Assembly: GCF_000385375.1 (NCBI RefSeq) | Contig: NZ_ARVV01000001.1 | Location: 2,046,001 to 2,110,000, forward strand | Length of the DNA stretch: 64,000 nucleotides | DNA from: Methyloversatilis discipulorum | GTDB lineage: Bacteria; Pseudomonadota; Gammaproteobacteria; Burkholderiales; Rhodocyclaceae | Direction: 5' to 3' | Shown: positions 39,145 to 48,387 of the stretch, piece by piece | How positions within the stretch are numbered: position 1 is the stretch's first letter | How the letters are laid out: every line of letters begins with the position of its first letter | Program-made: the position numbers and the translations under genes | Notes under the pieces: model-generated | The model's input: only the letters and a program-made list of their open reading frames with translations | Database searches by the model: none | Told to the model about the DNA's origin: nothing

Positions 39145-39253
39145 GTCGGGCTCCCTGTTGTGATGGTCGGCGCACGTGCGCCGCCCCAGCATCTTCTGCA
39201 TCCGGCACTGAAAGTTCCGTCGGTGCGCCGCGCTGCAGCGTGTCGGGGCTGTC

Positions 39254-40132
39254 CTACATGCTGTCTGCCGGCGGCCGCGCGAACAGCGCCTGACCCATCC
39301 GGATACGCTCGCCGTTGCGGACCTGCGGCGCCAGCGCTGCGTGCGCCGGCAGCAGCACGATGATGGTCGAACCGTGCTCGAACCAGCCCATTTCCTCGCC
39401 CCGGCTGACGGTCGAATCGCAGCGCAGCCGGTGCGGCCCGGCGTAGCGTGCGTGCAGCGTCAGGTCGATGCAGTGCAGGCGCAGGCTGGCGACCAGGATG
39501 GCGGCCACCGGCACCATGACCAGCGGCGTGCCGTCGCGCATCCGTGCCGTCAGCACTCCCCGCTCGTTGCGGCAGTAGAGCCGCTCGACGCGATCGAGCG
39601 CCGGCGGATTCACGTTCCAGGTATCGCCCGGAAAGTAGTGCACCTGCTCGACGCGGCAATCCGTCGGCGCGTGGAAGCGGTGGTACATCGAAGCCGTGAT
39701 GCGCAGTGTCACGTAGTGCCCGTTGTGCAGCTGCGCCGCCAGTGATTCGTCGCCCAGCAGCTCGCCCAGCGAGTAGCGCATGCCCTTGGCCTGCAGCAGC
39801 GTGTCGCCGTCGATGCGACCGAGCGCGCCGACGATGGCGTCGCAGGGACTTACCAGCACTTCGGGCCGTGGGTCGATCGGCCGGGCGCCGTCGCGCAGTT
39901 CGCGGACGAAGGCGTCGTGCAGGCTGGCGAAGCGCGTCTTCTTCGCCTCCGACAGATCGACGTCGCCGAAGGCCTTCCACAGCGCAATCGACGCGTCGCG
40001 CACCAGCGGCTGTTCGATCCGACTGAAACGCCCGAACCATCGCGTCAGTGCCGCGCGCGGGATGCGGTTGGTCAGCGCGAAGTTCAGTGCGTCGTTGGCC
40101 AGCAGGCGCTGGAACAGGGTGCGCGCAGTCAC
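39254..40132 (-). CDS. psd: Phosphatidylserine decarboxylase
   Basis: Membrane-associated decarboxylase of 292 residues that makes phosphatidylethanolamine. It is a pyruvoyl-dependent proenzyme. The self-cleavage motif reads GWFEHGSTIIVLL, so Ser255 would become the pyruvoyl group; HGST replaces the E. coli LGST. Other signatures are VSPCDAIVGALGRID and ASMYHRFHAPTDC. The GTG at 40132 is chosen as start because homology begins there and GAGG lies upstream. The start codon is only 35 nt from the divergent aminotransferase start. Confidence 0.93.
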   Translation of the reverse strand: MTARTLFQRLLANDALNFALTNRIPRAALTRWFGRFSRIEQPLVRDASIALWKAFGDVDLSEAKKTRFASLHDAFVRELRDGARPIDPRPEVLVSPCDAIVGALGRIDGDTLLQAKGMRYSLGELLGDESLAAQLHNGHYVTLRITASMYHRFHAPTDCRVEQVHYFPGDTWNVNPPALDRVERLYCRNERGVLTARMRDGTPLVMVPVAAILVASLRLHCIDLTLHARYAGPHRLRCDSTVSRGEEMGWFEHGSTIIVLLPAHAALAPQVRNGERIRMGQALFARPPADSM

Positions 40133-40167
40133 GGTTGCGTAACCTCGCGCTGATACATGTGCAACAT

Positions 40168-41817
40168 ATGAACGAGTCCCTTCCTCTCTATGTGGCCGGC
40201 GCTGCAGCGCTGGCGGCGCTGTTGCCGCGGCTGCACCGCCGGCTCCAGCTTTCGCGGGCCAAGCACCGCTCGCTCGCCGGACATTCGAAAATGTCGCGGC
40301 GGGTGGCGAAGCTGCTGCCCTTCTATGAATTCGACGAAACGGGTTTCTACGTCGCTGACGGCGCGCCGGACGACGTGGCGGCCCGCCGTCGCAACGGCTT
40401 CGAGGCACTGGCCGCGCTGTACGCGCAGCGTTTCGCGCGTACCCGGGCGCTGACCGACGACACGCAGTCCATGGTGTCGGACATGCAGTTCACCGGCAGC
40501 TACCGCGTGCCCTTCCAGTTCAGCCGCCATGTGCGCAGCCATCTGAAGGCCGGTTCCTTCGTCCAGTCGTCGGCCGGCGTCACGCTGACCGACCTCGACG
40601 GCAATGTGTTCTACGACCTCGCCGGTTCCTACGGCGTGAACGTGTTCGGCTACGACCTCTACAAGGGCTGCATGGCACGCGGCGCGGCGGCGGTCGAGGC
40701 GCTCGGTCCGGTACTCGGCGCCTACCATCCGCTGCTGACCGACAACGTGCGGCGCCTGTGCGCGATCTCGGGCATGGAAGAGGTGTCCTTTCACATGTCC
40801 GGTACCGAGGCCGTGATGCAGGCGGTACGGCTGGCGCGCTATCACACCGGCCGCAGCCACCTCGTGCGCTTCTGTGGCGCCTACCACGGCTGGTGGGGCG
40901 ACGTGCAGCCGGGCGTCGGCAATCCGACCGCGGCCGAGCACACCTATACGCTGAAGGACATGCACGAGGACACGCTGCGCGTGCTGCGCAGCCGGCGCGA
41001 CATCGCCTGCGTGCTGGTCAATCCGCTGCAGGCGCTGCACCCGAACGCCGGCGCGCCGGGCGACTCGTCGCTGGTCGATGGCGGCCGTCGCGCCGGCTAC
41101 GACCGTGCGGCTTATACCGCCTGGCTGCAGCAGTTGCGCGAGGTGTGCACGGCGCGCGGCATCGTGCTCATTTTCGACGAGGTTTTCCTCGGCTTCAGGC
41201 TGGCCAAAGGCGGTGCGCAGGAGTACTTCGGCGTACGCGCCGATCTGGTCACCTACGGCAAGACGCTGGGCGGCGGCTATCCGGTCGGCGTCGTCTGCGG
41301 CCCGCACCGGTTGATGAAGCGCTACCGCGACGACCGGCCGGCCGACATCTGCTTCGCGCGGGGCACCTTCAATTCGCATCCGCACGTGATGGCGGCGATG
41401 AACGAATTCCTGAAGCTGCTCGACACACCCGGGATCGAGGCGATCTACCGCGATGCCGAGGCGGTCTGGAGCGCGCGCGCCGAGCGACTGAACGAGCGCC
41501 TGCGCAGCGAAGGACTGCCGGTGCGTGTAGTGCACATGCAGTCGATCTGGACGGTGACCTACACCGTGCCGTCGCGCTACAACTGGATGCTGCAGTACTA
41601 CCTGCGCGCCGAGGGCCTGGCGCTGAGCTGGGTCGGCACCGGCCGCTTCATTTTCAGCCTGAACTACGGCGAGGCCGACTTCGACGCGGTCTGCGAGCGC
41701 TTCGTCGCGGCGGCGAAAAAGATGGAAGCCGACGGCTGGTGGTGGACGCCGCCCGGCGCCAGCAACAAGGGCATACGCCGGCGCATCCTGCGTGAAATGC
41801 TGACGCGGAAGCGCTGA
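40168..41817 (+). CDS. Membrane-anchored class III aminotransferase
   Basis: PLP enzyme of 549 residues related to glutamate-1-semialdehyde aminomutase and class III aminotransferases. An N-terminal hydrophobic segment (LYVAGAAALAALLPRL, residues 6-21) followed by a basic stretch suggests membrane anchoring, and about 100 extra residues precede the catalytic fold. MEEVSFHMSGTEAVMQAVRL binds cofactor phosphate, IVLIFDEVFLGFRL has the ring-pairing Asp, and K365 in LVTYGKTLGGGYPVG is the Schiff-base Lys. It is about 120 residues longer than HemL, so HemL function is unlikely. The substrate is unknown; the psd neighbour hints at lipid chemistry (inference). Confidence 0.82.
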   Translation: MNESLPLYVAGAAALAALLPRLHRRLQLSRAKHRSLAGHSKMSRRVAKLLPFYEFDETGFYVADGAPDDVAARRRNGFEALAALYAQRFARTRALTDDTQSMVSDMQFTGSYRVPFQFSRHVRSHLKAGSFVQSSAGVTLTDLDGNVFYDLAGSYGVNVFGYDLYKGCMARGAAAVEALGPVLGAYHPLLTDNVRRLCAISGMEEVSFHMSGTEAVMQAVRLARYHTGRSHLVRFCGAYHGWWGDVQPGVGNPTAAEHTYTLKDMHEDTLRVLRSRRDIACVLVNPLQALHPNAGAPGDSSLVDGGRRAGYDRAAYTAWLQQLREVCTARGIVLIFDEVFLGFRLAKGGAQEYFGVRADLVTYGKTLGGGYPVGVVCGPHRLMKRYRDDRPADICFARGTFNSHPHVMAAMNEFLKLLDTPGIEAIYRDAEAVWSARAERLNERLRSEGLPVRVVHMQSIWTVTYTVPSRYNWMLQYYLRAEGLALSWVGTGRFIFSLNYGEADFDAVCERFVAAAKKMEADGWWWTPPGASNKGIRRRILREMLTRKR

Positions 41818-41950
41818 ACCGTCCCGGGACCGGCTCGCTCCCGGTCCGGTGCAACCTTGCAGGGCGCACGCGCTCCTGACCGCGCAGATGAAAACGGGGA
41901 AGAGCGTCGCCCTTCCCCGTATCCGATCGAACAGAACCTCCGCGCGCAAT

Positions 41951-42565
41951 TCAGGCCTTCGCTGCGTGCTGCGCGTGCATCGGATCGATCAGTTCGCCGC
42001 GCAGCAGCGCAAGCGGTGCGCGGTGGTAGAGCTTCACGTCGTGGAAGGGATCGGTGGCGATCTTGGTCGCCCACACCAGACCGGTCTGCACGCCCTGCAG
42101 GTGGAACAGGTGCAGCGTGCGGAAGATGAGGCCGCCGATGCCGATGGCGATCCAGGTGACCGACATGTTGTACAGGAAGCCGCGCGCGTCGGTATGCGCC
42201 TCGAACAGCCCGAACAGCGTCGGGTCGATGTAGAGGGCCAGCGGCGACGACGCCCAGATTGCCATCAGCACCACCTTGCGACGCAGGTTGTAGCCGACCT
42301 TGATGTCTTCCTTGTGCTCGTGCGTCGCCTGATTGACGTGGTCGTAGCCCTTGGGCTCGAAGAAGAAGTGGCCGGCCTGGCGCGACACCATGGCCACGCC
42401 CCAGCTCAGCAGTGCGGCGATCACCGGGTCGACGAAGAGCATCACGTAGGCGCACAGGAAGCTCAGCGCGCTGAGCAGATGCAATGCCTGGTTGATGCGG
42501 CTGTGGTGGTAGTAGCGATGATCGTCCCAGCGCTGGGTGCGCAGTTCTTCGAAAAAGGAATGCAT
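41951..42565 (-). CDS. Mpo1/DUF962-like membrane protein
   Basis: Integral membrane protein of 204 residues with about four helices. The N-terminal motif YYHHSRINQALH (H20, H21, N25, H29) and the later SRQAGHFFFEP (G65-H66, F69-E70) match the HH-x3-N-x3-H and GH-x2-FE pattern of Mpo1/DUF962 proteins, which in yeast are Fe(II) dioxygenases of 2-hydroxy fatty acid alpha-oxidation. The lengths between motifs differ from yeast, so this is motif-level recognition. It converges on the aminotransferase gene. Confidence 0.6.
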   Translation of the reverse strand: MHSFFEELRTQRWDDHRYYHHSRINQALHLLSALSFLCAYVMLFVDPVIAALLSWGVAMVSRQAGHFFFEPKGYDHVNQATHEHKEDIKVGYNLRRKVVLMAIWASSPLALYIDPTLFGLFEAHTDARGFLYNMSVTWIAIGIGGLIFRTLHLFHLQGVQTGLVWATKIATDPFHDVKLYHRAPLALLRGELIDPMHAQHAAKA

Positions 42566-42679
42566 GTAAGTCCTCCTGTGAGTGTGGCAAGACTAGGAAG
42601 ACAGGGTTACGGCCGGAATGCAGTTCGTCTAAGAATTGGTGACAGATTCGCAGTGCGTTGCGGAGGCATGGCGCGTAGT

Positions 42680-42708
42680 GAAAGCTTCACCGAAGCTTCA
42701 CGAAAGCT
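42680..42708 (+). promoter_or_regulatory. 11-bp direct repeats upstream of EAL-GGDEF gene
   Basis: GAAAGCTTCAC (42680-42690), CGAAGCTTCAC (42691-42701) and a partial GAAAGCT (42702-42708) repeat at exactly 11-bp spacing, about one helical turn, 50-80 nt before the start of the EAL gene. The layout resembles binding sites of OmpR/PhoB-type regulators (inference). Confidence 0.45.
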
Positions 42709-42759
42709 GGCGGCGTCGCTGCCGATAGGCACTCGGGTCCATGAATACAACAGACAGAC

Positions 42760-44577
42760 ATGCACACCTCTTCCGACAAGCTGAACCAGACCGCGCTGCG
42801 CGCACTGATCGATGGCCGCGCGCTGGGCATGGTATTCCAGCCCATCGTCCGCCTCGATGACGCCGCAGTGGTGGCGCACGAAGCGCTGGTGCGCGGCCCC
42901 GAGGGCGGCGCGCTGCACCTGCCGGCGGTGCTGTTCGCCACGGCGCGTTCCATCGGCCTTGAAGCCGAACTCGAGATCGCCTGCGTCGAAGCGGCGGTAC
43001 GCCAGTTCGATCCGGCGACGCCGGGCCAGCTCTATGTCAATTGCAGCGCCGGCACCATCCGTCATCTCGGCTCGGAGGGCTGCGTCGGGCTGCTGTCGCT
43101 GCTGGCCGGGCACGCGCTGTCGCCGTCGCGCCTGGTGCTGGAACTGACCGAGCACGAACGGGTGACCGACGTCGATTCGCTGCGCAGCAGCCAGGCGCGG
43201 CTGTCGGCGCTGGGCATCGTCGTTGCGCTGGACGACTTCGGCGACGGTCGTTCCAGCCTGCGTCTGTGGGCCGAACTGGCACCGCCACGGGTGAAGCTGG
43301 ACCGCTATTTCACGCACGGCATCCATACCGACAGCCGGCGCGTCGAGGCGGTGCGAGCCGCCGTGCAGCTGGCGCGCTCCTTCGGTGCCGAACTGGTGGC
43401 CGAGGGCATCGAACACGAAGCCGAACTGGCGGTGCTGCGCGATCTCGGTGTGCATTTCGGCCAGGGCTATCTGCTCGGGCGGCCGCAGGGGCAGACGGTC
43501 AGTCACATGCAACCGGCGGTGATCGCGCTGATGCGGTCGCGGCAGATCGCGGTGCTGCCCGATACGCCGCATCGCGACATGAGCACCGGCACGGTGAGCC
43601 GGCTGGCGATCTCGGCGCCTGCGGTCGAGCCGGATACGCCCAATCTGACGGTGGTGCAGGTGTTTGCCGATCACCCCGAACTGCTGGCGCTGCCGGTGCT
43701 GGAGCAGGGCATCCCGGTCGGGCTGATCAACCGGCGCAGTTTCATGGACCTGTACACCCAGCCCTATCACAAGGAGGTGTACGGCAAGCGGCCCTGCGCA
43801 CTGTTCATGAATCCGAATCCGCTACGGGTCGAGCGCAGCACGCCGCTGGAATCGATGAGCACCGTGCTGGCCGGCGAGGATCAGCGCTATCTGTACGACG
43901 GCTTCGTCGTCACCGAGCATGGCCGCTACGTCGGCGTGGCGACCGGCGAAAGCCTGGTGCGCGCGGTGACCGAAATGCGCATCGAAGCGGCGCGGCACGC
44001 CAATCCGCTCACCTTCCTGCCGGGCAACATTCCGATCACCGAGCATCTGCAAAGGCTGATGGCGGGCCGGGCGAATTACGCGGCGTCCTACTTCGACCTG
44101 AACAACTTCAAGCCTTTCAACGACCTCTACGGCTATTACCGCGGCGACGAAATGATCAAGCTCGCGGCGCGCAGCATCCAGCATGAGGCGGATCCGCTGC
44201 GCGATTTCGTCGGCCACGTCGGTGGCGACGACTTCATCGTGCTGTTCCAGAGCGAGGACTGGCAGGCGCGCTGCGAGCGCATCATCGCCCGCTTCAATGC
44301 AGAGGCGCGCGGCCTGTTCAATGCAGAGGAACTGGCCAGCGGTCACATGGAGGGTGAGGATCGCAAGGGCAACCGCACGCGCTTTCCGCTCACCACGCTA
44401 TGTGCCGGCGTGGTGCTGGGGCAGGGCGGCGGCTTCCGTACTGCCGAGGAGGTCGCTTCGGCCGCAGCCAGCGCCAAACGGCAGGCCAAGGCCAGCGGCG
44501 GCGGCCTGCACGTGCAGACCGCCGGTTGCAGCGCCAATGACGCGGCGCCGGAGGAGTCTGTGCTCGACGTGGCGTGA
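42760..44577 (+). CDS. EAL-CBS-GGDEF c-di-GMP signalling protein
   Basis: Cytoplasmic protein of 605 residues with the EAL domain first (about 15-250), a central CBS-pair-like region (about 270-400) and a C-terminal GGDEF domain (about 415-590). The EAL residues are all there: EALVRG (41-46), YVNCSA, LELTEH, LDDFGDG, KLDR, VAEGIE and GQGYLLGRP, so phosphodiesterase activity is likely. The GGDEF signature reads GGDDF (488-492), so cyclase activity is doubtful and it may be a GTP-sensing or regulatory domain. No membrane segments. It is monocistronic. Confidence 0.9.
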   Translation: MHTSSDKLNQTALRALIDGRALGMVFQPIVRLDDAAVVAHEALVRGPEGGALHLPAVLFATARSIGLEAELEIACVEAAVRQFDPATPGQLYVNCSAGTIRHLGSEGCVGLLSLLAGHALSPSRLVLELTEHERVTDVDSLRSSQARLSALGIVVALDDFGDGRSSLRLWAELAPPRVKLDRYFTHGIHTDSRRVEAVRAAVQLARSFGAELVAEGIEHEAELAVLRDLGVHFGQGYLLGRPQGQTVSHMQPAVIALMRSRQIAVLPDTPHRDMSTGTVSRLAISAPAVEPDTPNLTVVQVFADHPELLALPVLEQGIPVGLINRRSFMDLYTQPYHKEVYGKRPCALFMNPNPLRVERSTPLESMSTVLAGEDQRYLYDGFVVTEHGRYVGVATGESLVRAVTEMRIEAARHANPLTFLPGNIPITEHLQRLMAGRANYAASYFDLNNFKPFNDLYGYYRGDEMIKLAARSIQHEADPLRDFVGHVGGDDFIVLFQSEDWQARCERIIARFNAEARGLFNAEELASGHMEGEDRKGNRTRFPLTTLCAGVVLGQGGGFRTAEEVASAAASAKRQAKASGGGLHVQTAGCSANDAAPEESVLDVA

Positions 44578-44590
44578 AACCGTCAGGCGC

Positions 44591-46300
44591 TCAGAACAGC
44601 TCGTCCTTGCGCAGGTAACGCCACTTGCCGACCGGCAGGTCGGCCAGCGGGATGCGGCCGATGCGCACGCGCTTGAGCGCGACGACTTCGAGGCCGACCA
44701 GTTCGCACATGCGGCGGATCTGGCGCTTCTTGCCCTCGCGCAGCACGAAGCGCAGCTGTTCCTCGTTCTGCCAGCTTACCTTGGCCGGCTTCAGTGCCTC
44801 GCCGTCCAGCTCCAGCCCATGGTTCAGCAGCTTCAGCGATTCCTCGGGGAAATCCTCGGACAGCGCACCGCGACCGAAGGGCTTGGTCGCCCTGACGCGG
44901 ACCAGGTACTCCTTCTCTATGGTCGAGTCCTCGCCGATCAGCTGGCGCGCGACGCGACCGTCCTGGGTCAGCACCAGAAGACCGTGCGAATCGATGTCGA
45001 GACGACCGGCCGGCGCCAGGCCACGCAGATGATTGCGATTGAACTTCAGACCGGAGCGGTCGCCGGCCCACTGGTTCTCGGGCAGGAAGAGCACGCTGGC
45101 CGGCTCGTGGCCGTCCTCGGCCTGACCGCTCACATAGCCGACCGGCTTGTGCATCAGCACGGTCACGCGCAGTGCCTGATCGGCGCGCGCCTGCTTGTGC
45201 ACCTCGACCTTCTGATGCGGCAGCACGCGTTGGCCCAGCAGCGCCACCTCGCCATCGACGGTGACCCAGCCGCGGGCGATCCAGTCGTCCGCCTCGCGGC
45301 GCGACGCGGCACCACGGTCGGCCAGCCAGCGCGACACGCGGATGCCGTCCTTCGCGTCGTCGCCGTCCTCGCCCTTTTCGGCCTGCACGCGGCCCAACTT
45401 GTCGGTTTCACGTTCGTCCCAGGCCTTGGCCGGACGCACCGGCGCCGCCTTCGGCGGGCGCGGCTTGAAATCGGCGCCGGCGCGCGCGGGGCGGCTGTCG
45501 CCCTCACTGCGACGCGGCGGGCGGTCACCGAATTCCTTGCGCGGCGGACGGTCGCCGGAACTTCCGCCTGATTCGCTGCGCGCCGGGCGTTCGCGGTTTT
45601 CCCAAGGCTTGCGCTCGCCGGATTCGGCGCGTGGCGGGCGCGCGTCGCGATCCGGGCGGGGTGTCCATTCGCGCTTTTCGCCGGCCGGGCGCGGCGGGCG
45701 GTCACCGAATTCCTTGCGCGGAGGACGTTCGCCGACATTCCCACCCGACTCGCTGCGGGCGGGGCGTTCGCGGTTCTCCCAGGGCTTGCGCTCGCCGGAT
45801 TCGGCGCGCGGCGGGCGCGCGTCGCGATCCGGGCGGGGTGTCCATTCGCGCTTTTCGCCGGCCGGGCGCGGCGGGCGGTCACCAAATTCCTTGCGCGGCG
45901 GACGGTCGCCGGAATTTCCGCCCGACTCGCTGCGGGCGGGGCGTTCGCGCTTCTCCCACGGCTTGCGCTCACCGGAATCGGCGCGCGGCGGACGGGCTTC
46001 GCGGTCCGGCCGAGGCGTCCATTCGCGCTTTTCGCCGGTCGGGCGCGGCGGGCGGTCACCGTACTCCTTGCGCGGCGGGCGGTCGCCATCCGGACGCGCG
46101 GCGCGCGGCTTGCGCGCTGCAGCGTCCTTGGCGGCGGGTTTGGCATAGGATTTTGCGGCCGGTGCGACCTGCGTCGTGTTGCGGCTCAGCGTGCGCGACT
46201 TGGCCGTGCTGTTACGCACCGGCTTGCGGGCCGGATCGCGGTCGGTCGGCGTGTTGTCGTCGGATTTGCGCGGCAAACCCAGTTTGGTGCGGGTGGTCAT
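44591..46300 (-). CDS. 23S rRNA pseudouridine synthase with repeat-rich N-terminus
   Basis: RsuA/RluB/RluE/RluF-family pseudouridine synthase of about 569 residues. Roughly the first 310 residues are a disordered, Arg/Pro/Glu-rich extension containing three 59-residue tandem repeats plus a partial fourth. Then come an S4 RNA-binding domain (IRVSRWLADRGAASRREADD) and the catalytic domain with HKPVGYVSG and the catalytic Asp in GRLDIDSHGLLVL. The catalytic half is closer to RluF-like enzymes than RluB, so no symbol is given. Start: ATG codons at 46306 and 46300 are equally possible and no clear ribosome site is seen. Confidence 0.85.
   Translation of the reverse strand: MTTRTKLGLPRKSDDNTPTDRDPARKPVRNSTAKSRTLSRNTTQVAPAAKSYAKPAAKDAAARKPRAARPDGDRPPRKEYGDRPPRPTGEKREWTPRPDREARPPRADSGERKPWEKRERPARSESGGNSGDRPPRKEFGDRPPRPAGEKREWTPRPDRDARPPRAESGERKPWENRERPARSESGGNVGERPPRKEFGDRPPRPAGEKREWTPRPDRDARPPRAESGERKPWENRERPARSESGGSSGDRPPRKEFGDRPPRRSEGDSRPARAGADFKPRPPKAAPVRPAKAWDERETDKLGRVQAEKGEDGDDAKDGIRVSRWLADRGAASRREADDWIARGWVTVDGEVALLGQRVLPHQKVEVHKQARADQALRVTVLMHKPVGYVSGQAEDGHEPASVLFLPENQWAGDRSGLKFNRNHLRGLAPAGRLDIDSHGLLVLTQDGRVARQLIGEDSTIEKEYLVRVRATKPFGRGALSEDFPEESLKLLNHGLELDGEALKPAKVSWQNEEQLRFVLREGKKRQIRRMCELVGLEVVALKRVRIGRIPLADLPVGKWRYLRKDELF
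45509..46084 (-). repeat. 177-bp tandem repeat within pseudouridine synthase gene
   Basis: Three full copies and one partial copy of a 177-bp unit lie in frame (59 residues each), beginning (D/E)RPPRKE(F/Y)GDRPPRP and including REWTPRPDR and SGERKPWE. For example, GCGGTCACCG recurs at 45521 and 45698 with exact 177-bp spacing. Near-identity at DNA level indicates recent expansion. Confidence 0.92.
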
Positions 46301-46341
46301 CGGCATGAAAACATTCTGTGGACCCGACAGCATAGCGGGGT

Positions 46342-46370
46342 CTTGAAATGCCGGGGGGAAGTCTCCATAT
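46342..46370 (+). promoter_or_regulatory. Heat-shock (sigma-32) promoter of htpG
   Basis: CTTGAAA (46342-46348), a 14-nt spacer and CTCCATAT (46363-46370) match the RpoH consensus CTTGAAA / CCCCATNT, 45 nt before the htpG start. Confidence 0.85.
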
Positions 46371-46415
46371 CCCGCCGTTGTCATTCCACCCCACGTCTAC
46401 TGATTCGGAGTTGTC

Positions 46416-48350
46416 ATGTCGGACACCGCAACCGCCCAGACCATGAATTTCCAGGCCGAGGTGAAGCAGCTGCTGCACCTGATGATCCACTCGCTGTACA
46501 GCAATCGCGACATCTTCCTGCGCGAACTGGTGAGCAACGCGTCGGACGCCTGCGACAAGCTGCGCTTCGAAGCCATCGCCAACCCGGCATTGTTCGAATC
46601 CGATGCCGACCTGAAGATCCGCGTCGCCTACGACAAGGCGGCGCGCACGATCACCATCACCGACAACGGTATCGGCATGTCGCGCGAGGATGCGATTTCG
46701 CATCTGGGTACCATCGCCCGCAGTGGCACCAAGGAGTTCTTCTCCAGCCTGACCGGCGACCAGAAGAAGGACGCCAACCTGATCGGTCAGTTCGGCGTCG
46801 GTTTCTACTCCGCCTTCATCGTCGCCGACACCGTCACCGTGAACACCCGCCGCGCCGGTCTGCCGGCAGACCAGGGCGTACGCTGGTCCTGCTCGATGAC
46901 CGGCGATACCGCTGGCGAGTATTCGGTGGAATCCATCACCAAGGCCGACCGTGGCACCGAAATCGTGCTGCACCTGCGCGAGGACCAGGACGAACTGCTG
47001 TCCGGCTTCAAACTGCGCTCCATCATCCGCGAGTATTCCGACCACATCATGCAGCCGGTGGTGATGAAGAAGGAGGAGTGGAAGGACGTCGATGGCGAAC
47101 ACAAGCAGGTCGTGACCGACGAGGACGAAACGGTGAACCAGGCCAGCGCGCTGTGGACCCGCTCGAAGTCGGACATCAGCGACGAGCAGTACGTCGAGTT
47201 CTACAAGCATGTCGCCCATGACTTCAGCGATCCGCTGGCGTGGACCCACACCCGCGTCGAGGGCCGTCACGAGTACACACAGCTGCTCTACATCCCGTCG
47301 CGCGCGCCCTTCGACATGTGGGACCGCAACGCCAGCCACGGCCTGAAGCTCTACGTGCGCCGCGTGTTCATCATGGACGACGCCGAGAAGCTGCTGCCGG
47401 CCTATCTGCGCTTCGTGCGTGGCGTGGTGGATTCGGCCGATCTGCCGCTCAACGTGTCGCGCGAAATCCTGCAGGAAAGCCGCGACATCGACACCATCCG
47501 CTCCGGCTGCACGAAAAAGATCCTGTCGGTGCTGGAAGACCTCGCCGAGAACCAGAAGGACAAGTACACCACCTTCTGGAAGGAGTTCGGTCGCGCACTG
47601 AAGGAAGGCGTGGGCGAAGATCAGGCCAACCGCGAAAAGGTGGCCGGACTGCTGCGCTTCGCCTCGACCCATCTCGATACCGAGGAACAGTCGGTGTCCT
47701 TCGCCGACTACATCGGCCGCATGAAAGAGGGCCAGGACAAGATCTATTACGTCACCGCCGAAACCTTCAAGGCGGCCAAGAACAGCCCCCACCTCGAGGT
47801 ATTCCGGAAGAAGGGCATCGAGGTGCTGCTGCTGTCCGACCGCATCGACGAGTGGGTGGTCGGCAACATGACCGACTTCGACGGCAAGCAGCTGGTGTCG
47901 GTCGCCAAGGGCGGCCTCGACCTCGGTGCGCTGGCCGACGAGGAGGAGAAGAAGGCGCTGGAGCGCGACGAAGGCGAATTCAAGCCGCTGGTCGACAAGT
48001 TGCTGGCCAGTCTGGTCGAGCGGGTGAAGGAAGTGCGCATCACGCACCGCCTGACCGAGTCGCCGGCCTGCCTGGTGTCGGACGAATTCGACATCGGCGG
48101 CAACCTGGCCCGCATCCTGAAGTCGGCCGGGCAGGAAGCACCGCTGGCAAAGCCCATCCTCGAAATCAACCCGCAGCACCCGGTGGTGCAGCGGCTGCGC
48201 GGTGAAGAAGCGCACTTCGACGACTGGGCCGGCGTGCTGTTCGACCAGGCCCTGCTCGCCGAAGGTGGCGCGCTCGAAGATCCGGCCAGCTTCGTGCGCC
48301 GGATGAACCAGCTCATGCTGGCAATGAGCGGCAGCGCAGCGGCTGCCTGA
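46416..48350 (+). CDS. htpG: Molecular chaperone HtpG (Hsp90)
   Basis: ATP-dependent chaperone of 644 residues. The GHKL ATPase domain has [22 protein letters not shown] residues (near 28-48), [13 protein letters not shown] and [15 protein letters not shown]. The middle domain holds [15 protein letters not shown], and the C-terminal dimerisation domain includes [10 protein letters not shown]. There is no charged linker, as in bacterial Hsp90. Expression is expected to be heat-shock controlled through the sigma-32 promoter upstream. Confidence 0.97.
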   Translation: MSDTATAQTMNFQAEVKQLLHLMIHSLYSNRDIFLRELVSNASDACDKLRFEAIANPALFESDADLKIRVAYDKAARTITITDNGIGMSREDAISHLGTIARSGTKEFFSSLTGDQKKDANLIGQFGVGFYSAFIVADTVTVNTRRAGLPADQGVRWSCSMTGDTAGEYSVESITKADRGTEIVLHLREDQDELLSGFKLRSIIREYSDHIMQPVVMKKEEWKDVDGEHKQVVTDEDETVNQASALWTRSKSDISDEQYVEFYKHVAHDFSDPLAWTHTRVEGRHEYTQLLYIPSRAPFDMWDRNASHGLKLYVRRVFIMDDAEKLLPAYLRFVRGVVDSADLPLNVSREILQESRDIDTIRSGCTKKILSVLEDLAENQKDKYTTFWKEFGRALKEGVGEDQANREKVAGLLRFASTHLDTEEQSVSFADYIGRMKEGQDKIYYVTAETFKAAKNSPHLEVFRKKGIEVLLLSDRIDEWVVGNMTDFDGKQLVSVAKGGLDLGALADEEEKKALERDEGEFKPLVDKLLASLVERVKEVRITHRLTESPACLVSDEFDIGGNLARILKSAGQEAPLAKPILEINPQHPVVQRLRGEEAHFDDWAGVLFDQALLAEGGALEDPASFVRRMNQLMLAMSGSAAAA

Positions 48351-48359
48351 TCGACCCCG

Positions 48360-48387
48360 GGCCGGCGCGCTCGCGCCGGCCTTCTTC
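48360..48387 (+). terminator. Terminator between htpG and GGDEF-EAL gene
   Basis: GGCCGGCGC (48360-48368) pairs with GCGCCGGCC (48373-48381) around GCTC, followed by TTCTTC. It lies 9 nt after the htpG stop, and its tail abuts the stop of the convergent gene. Confidence 0.7.

Noticed and set aside
41951..42565. Classical fatty acid desaturase/hydroxylase for the His-containing membrane protein
   Set aside because: The HxxxH, HxxHH and HxxHH boxes of desaturases are missing; the spacing fits the DUF962/Mpo1 pattern better.
45509..46084. Regularly spaced repeat resembling a CRISPR array
   Set aside because: The 177-bp units are contiguous, in frame and encode a low-complexity protein segment; there are no unique spacers and no cas genes.
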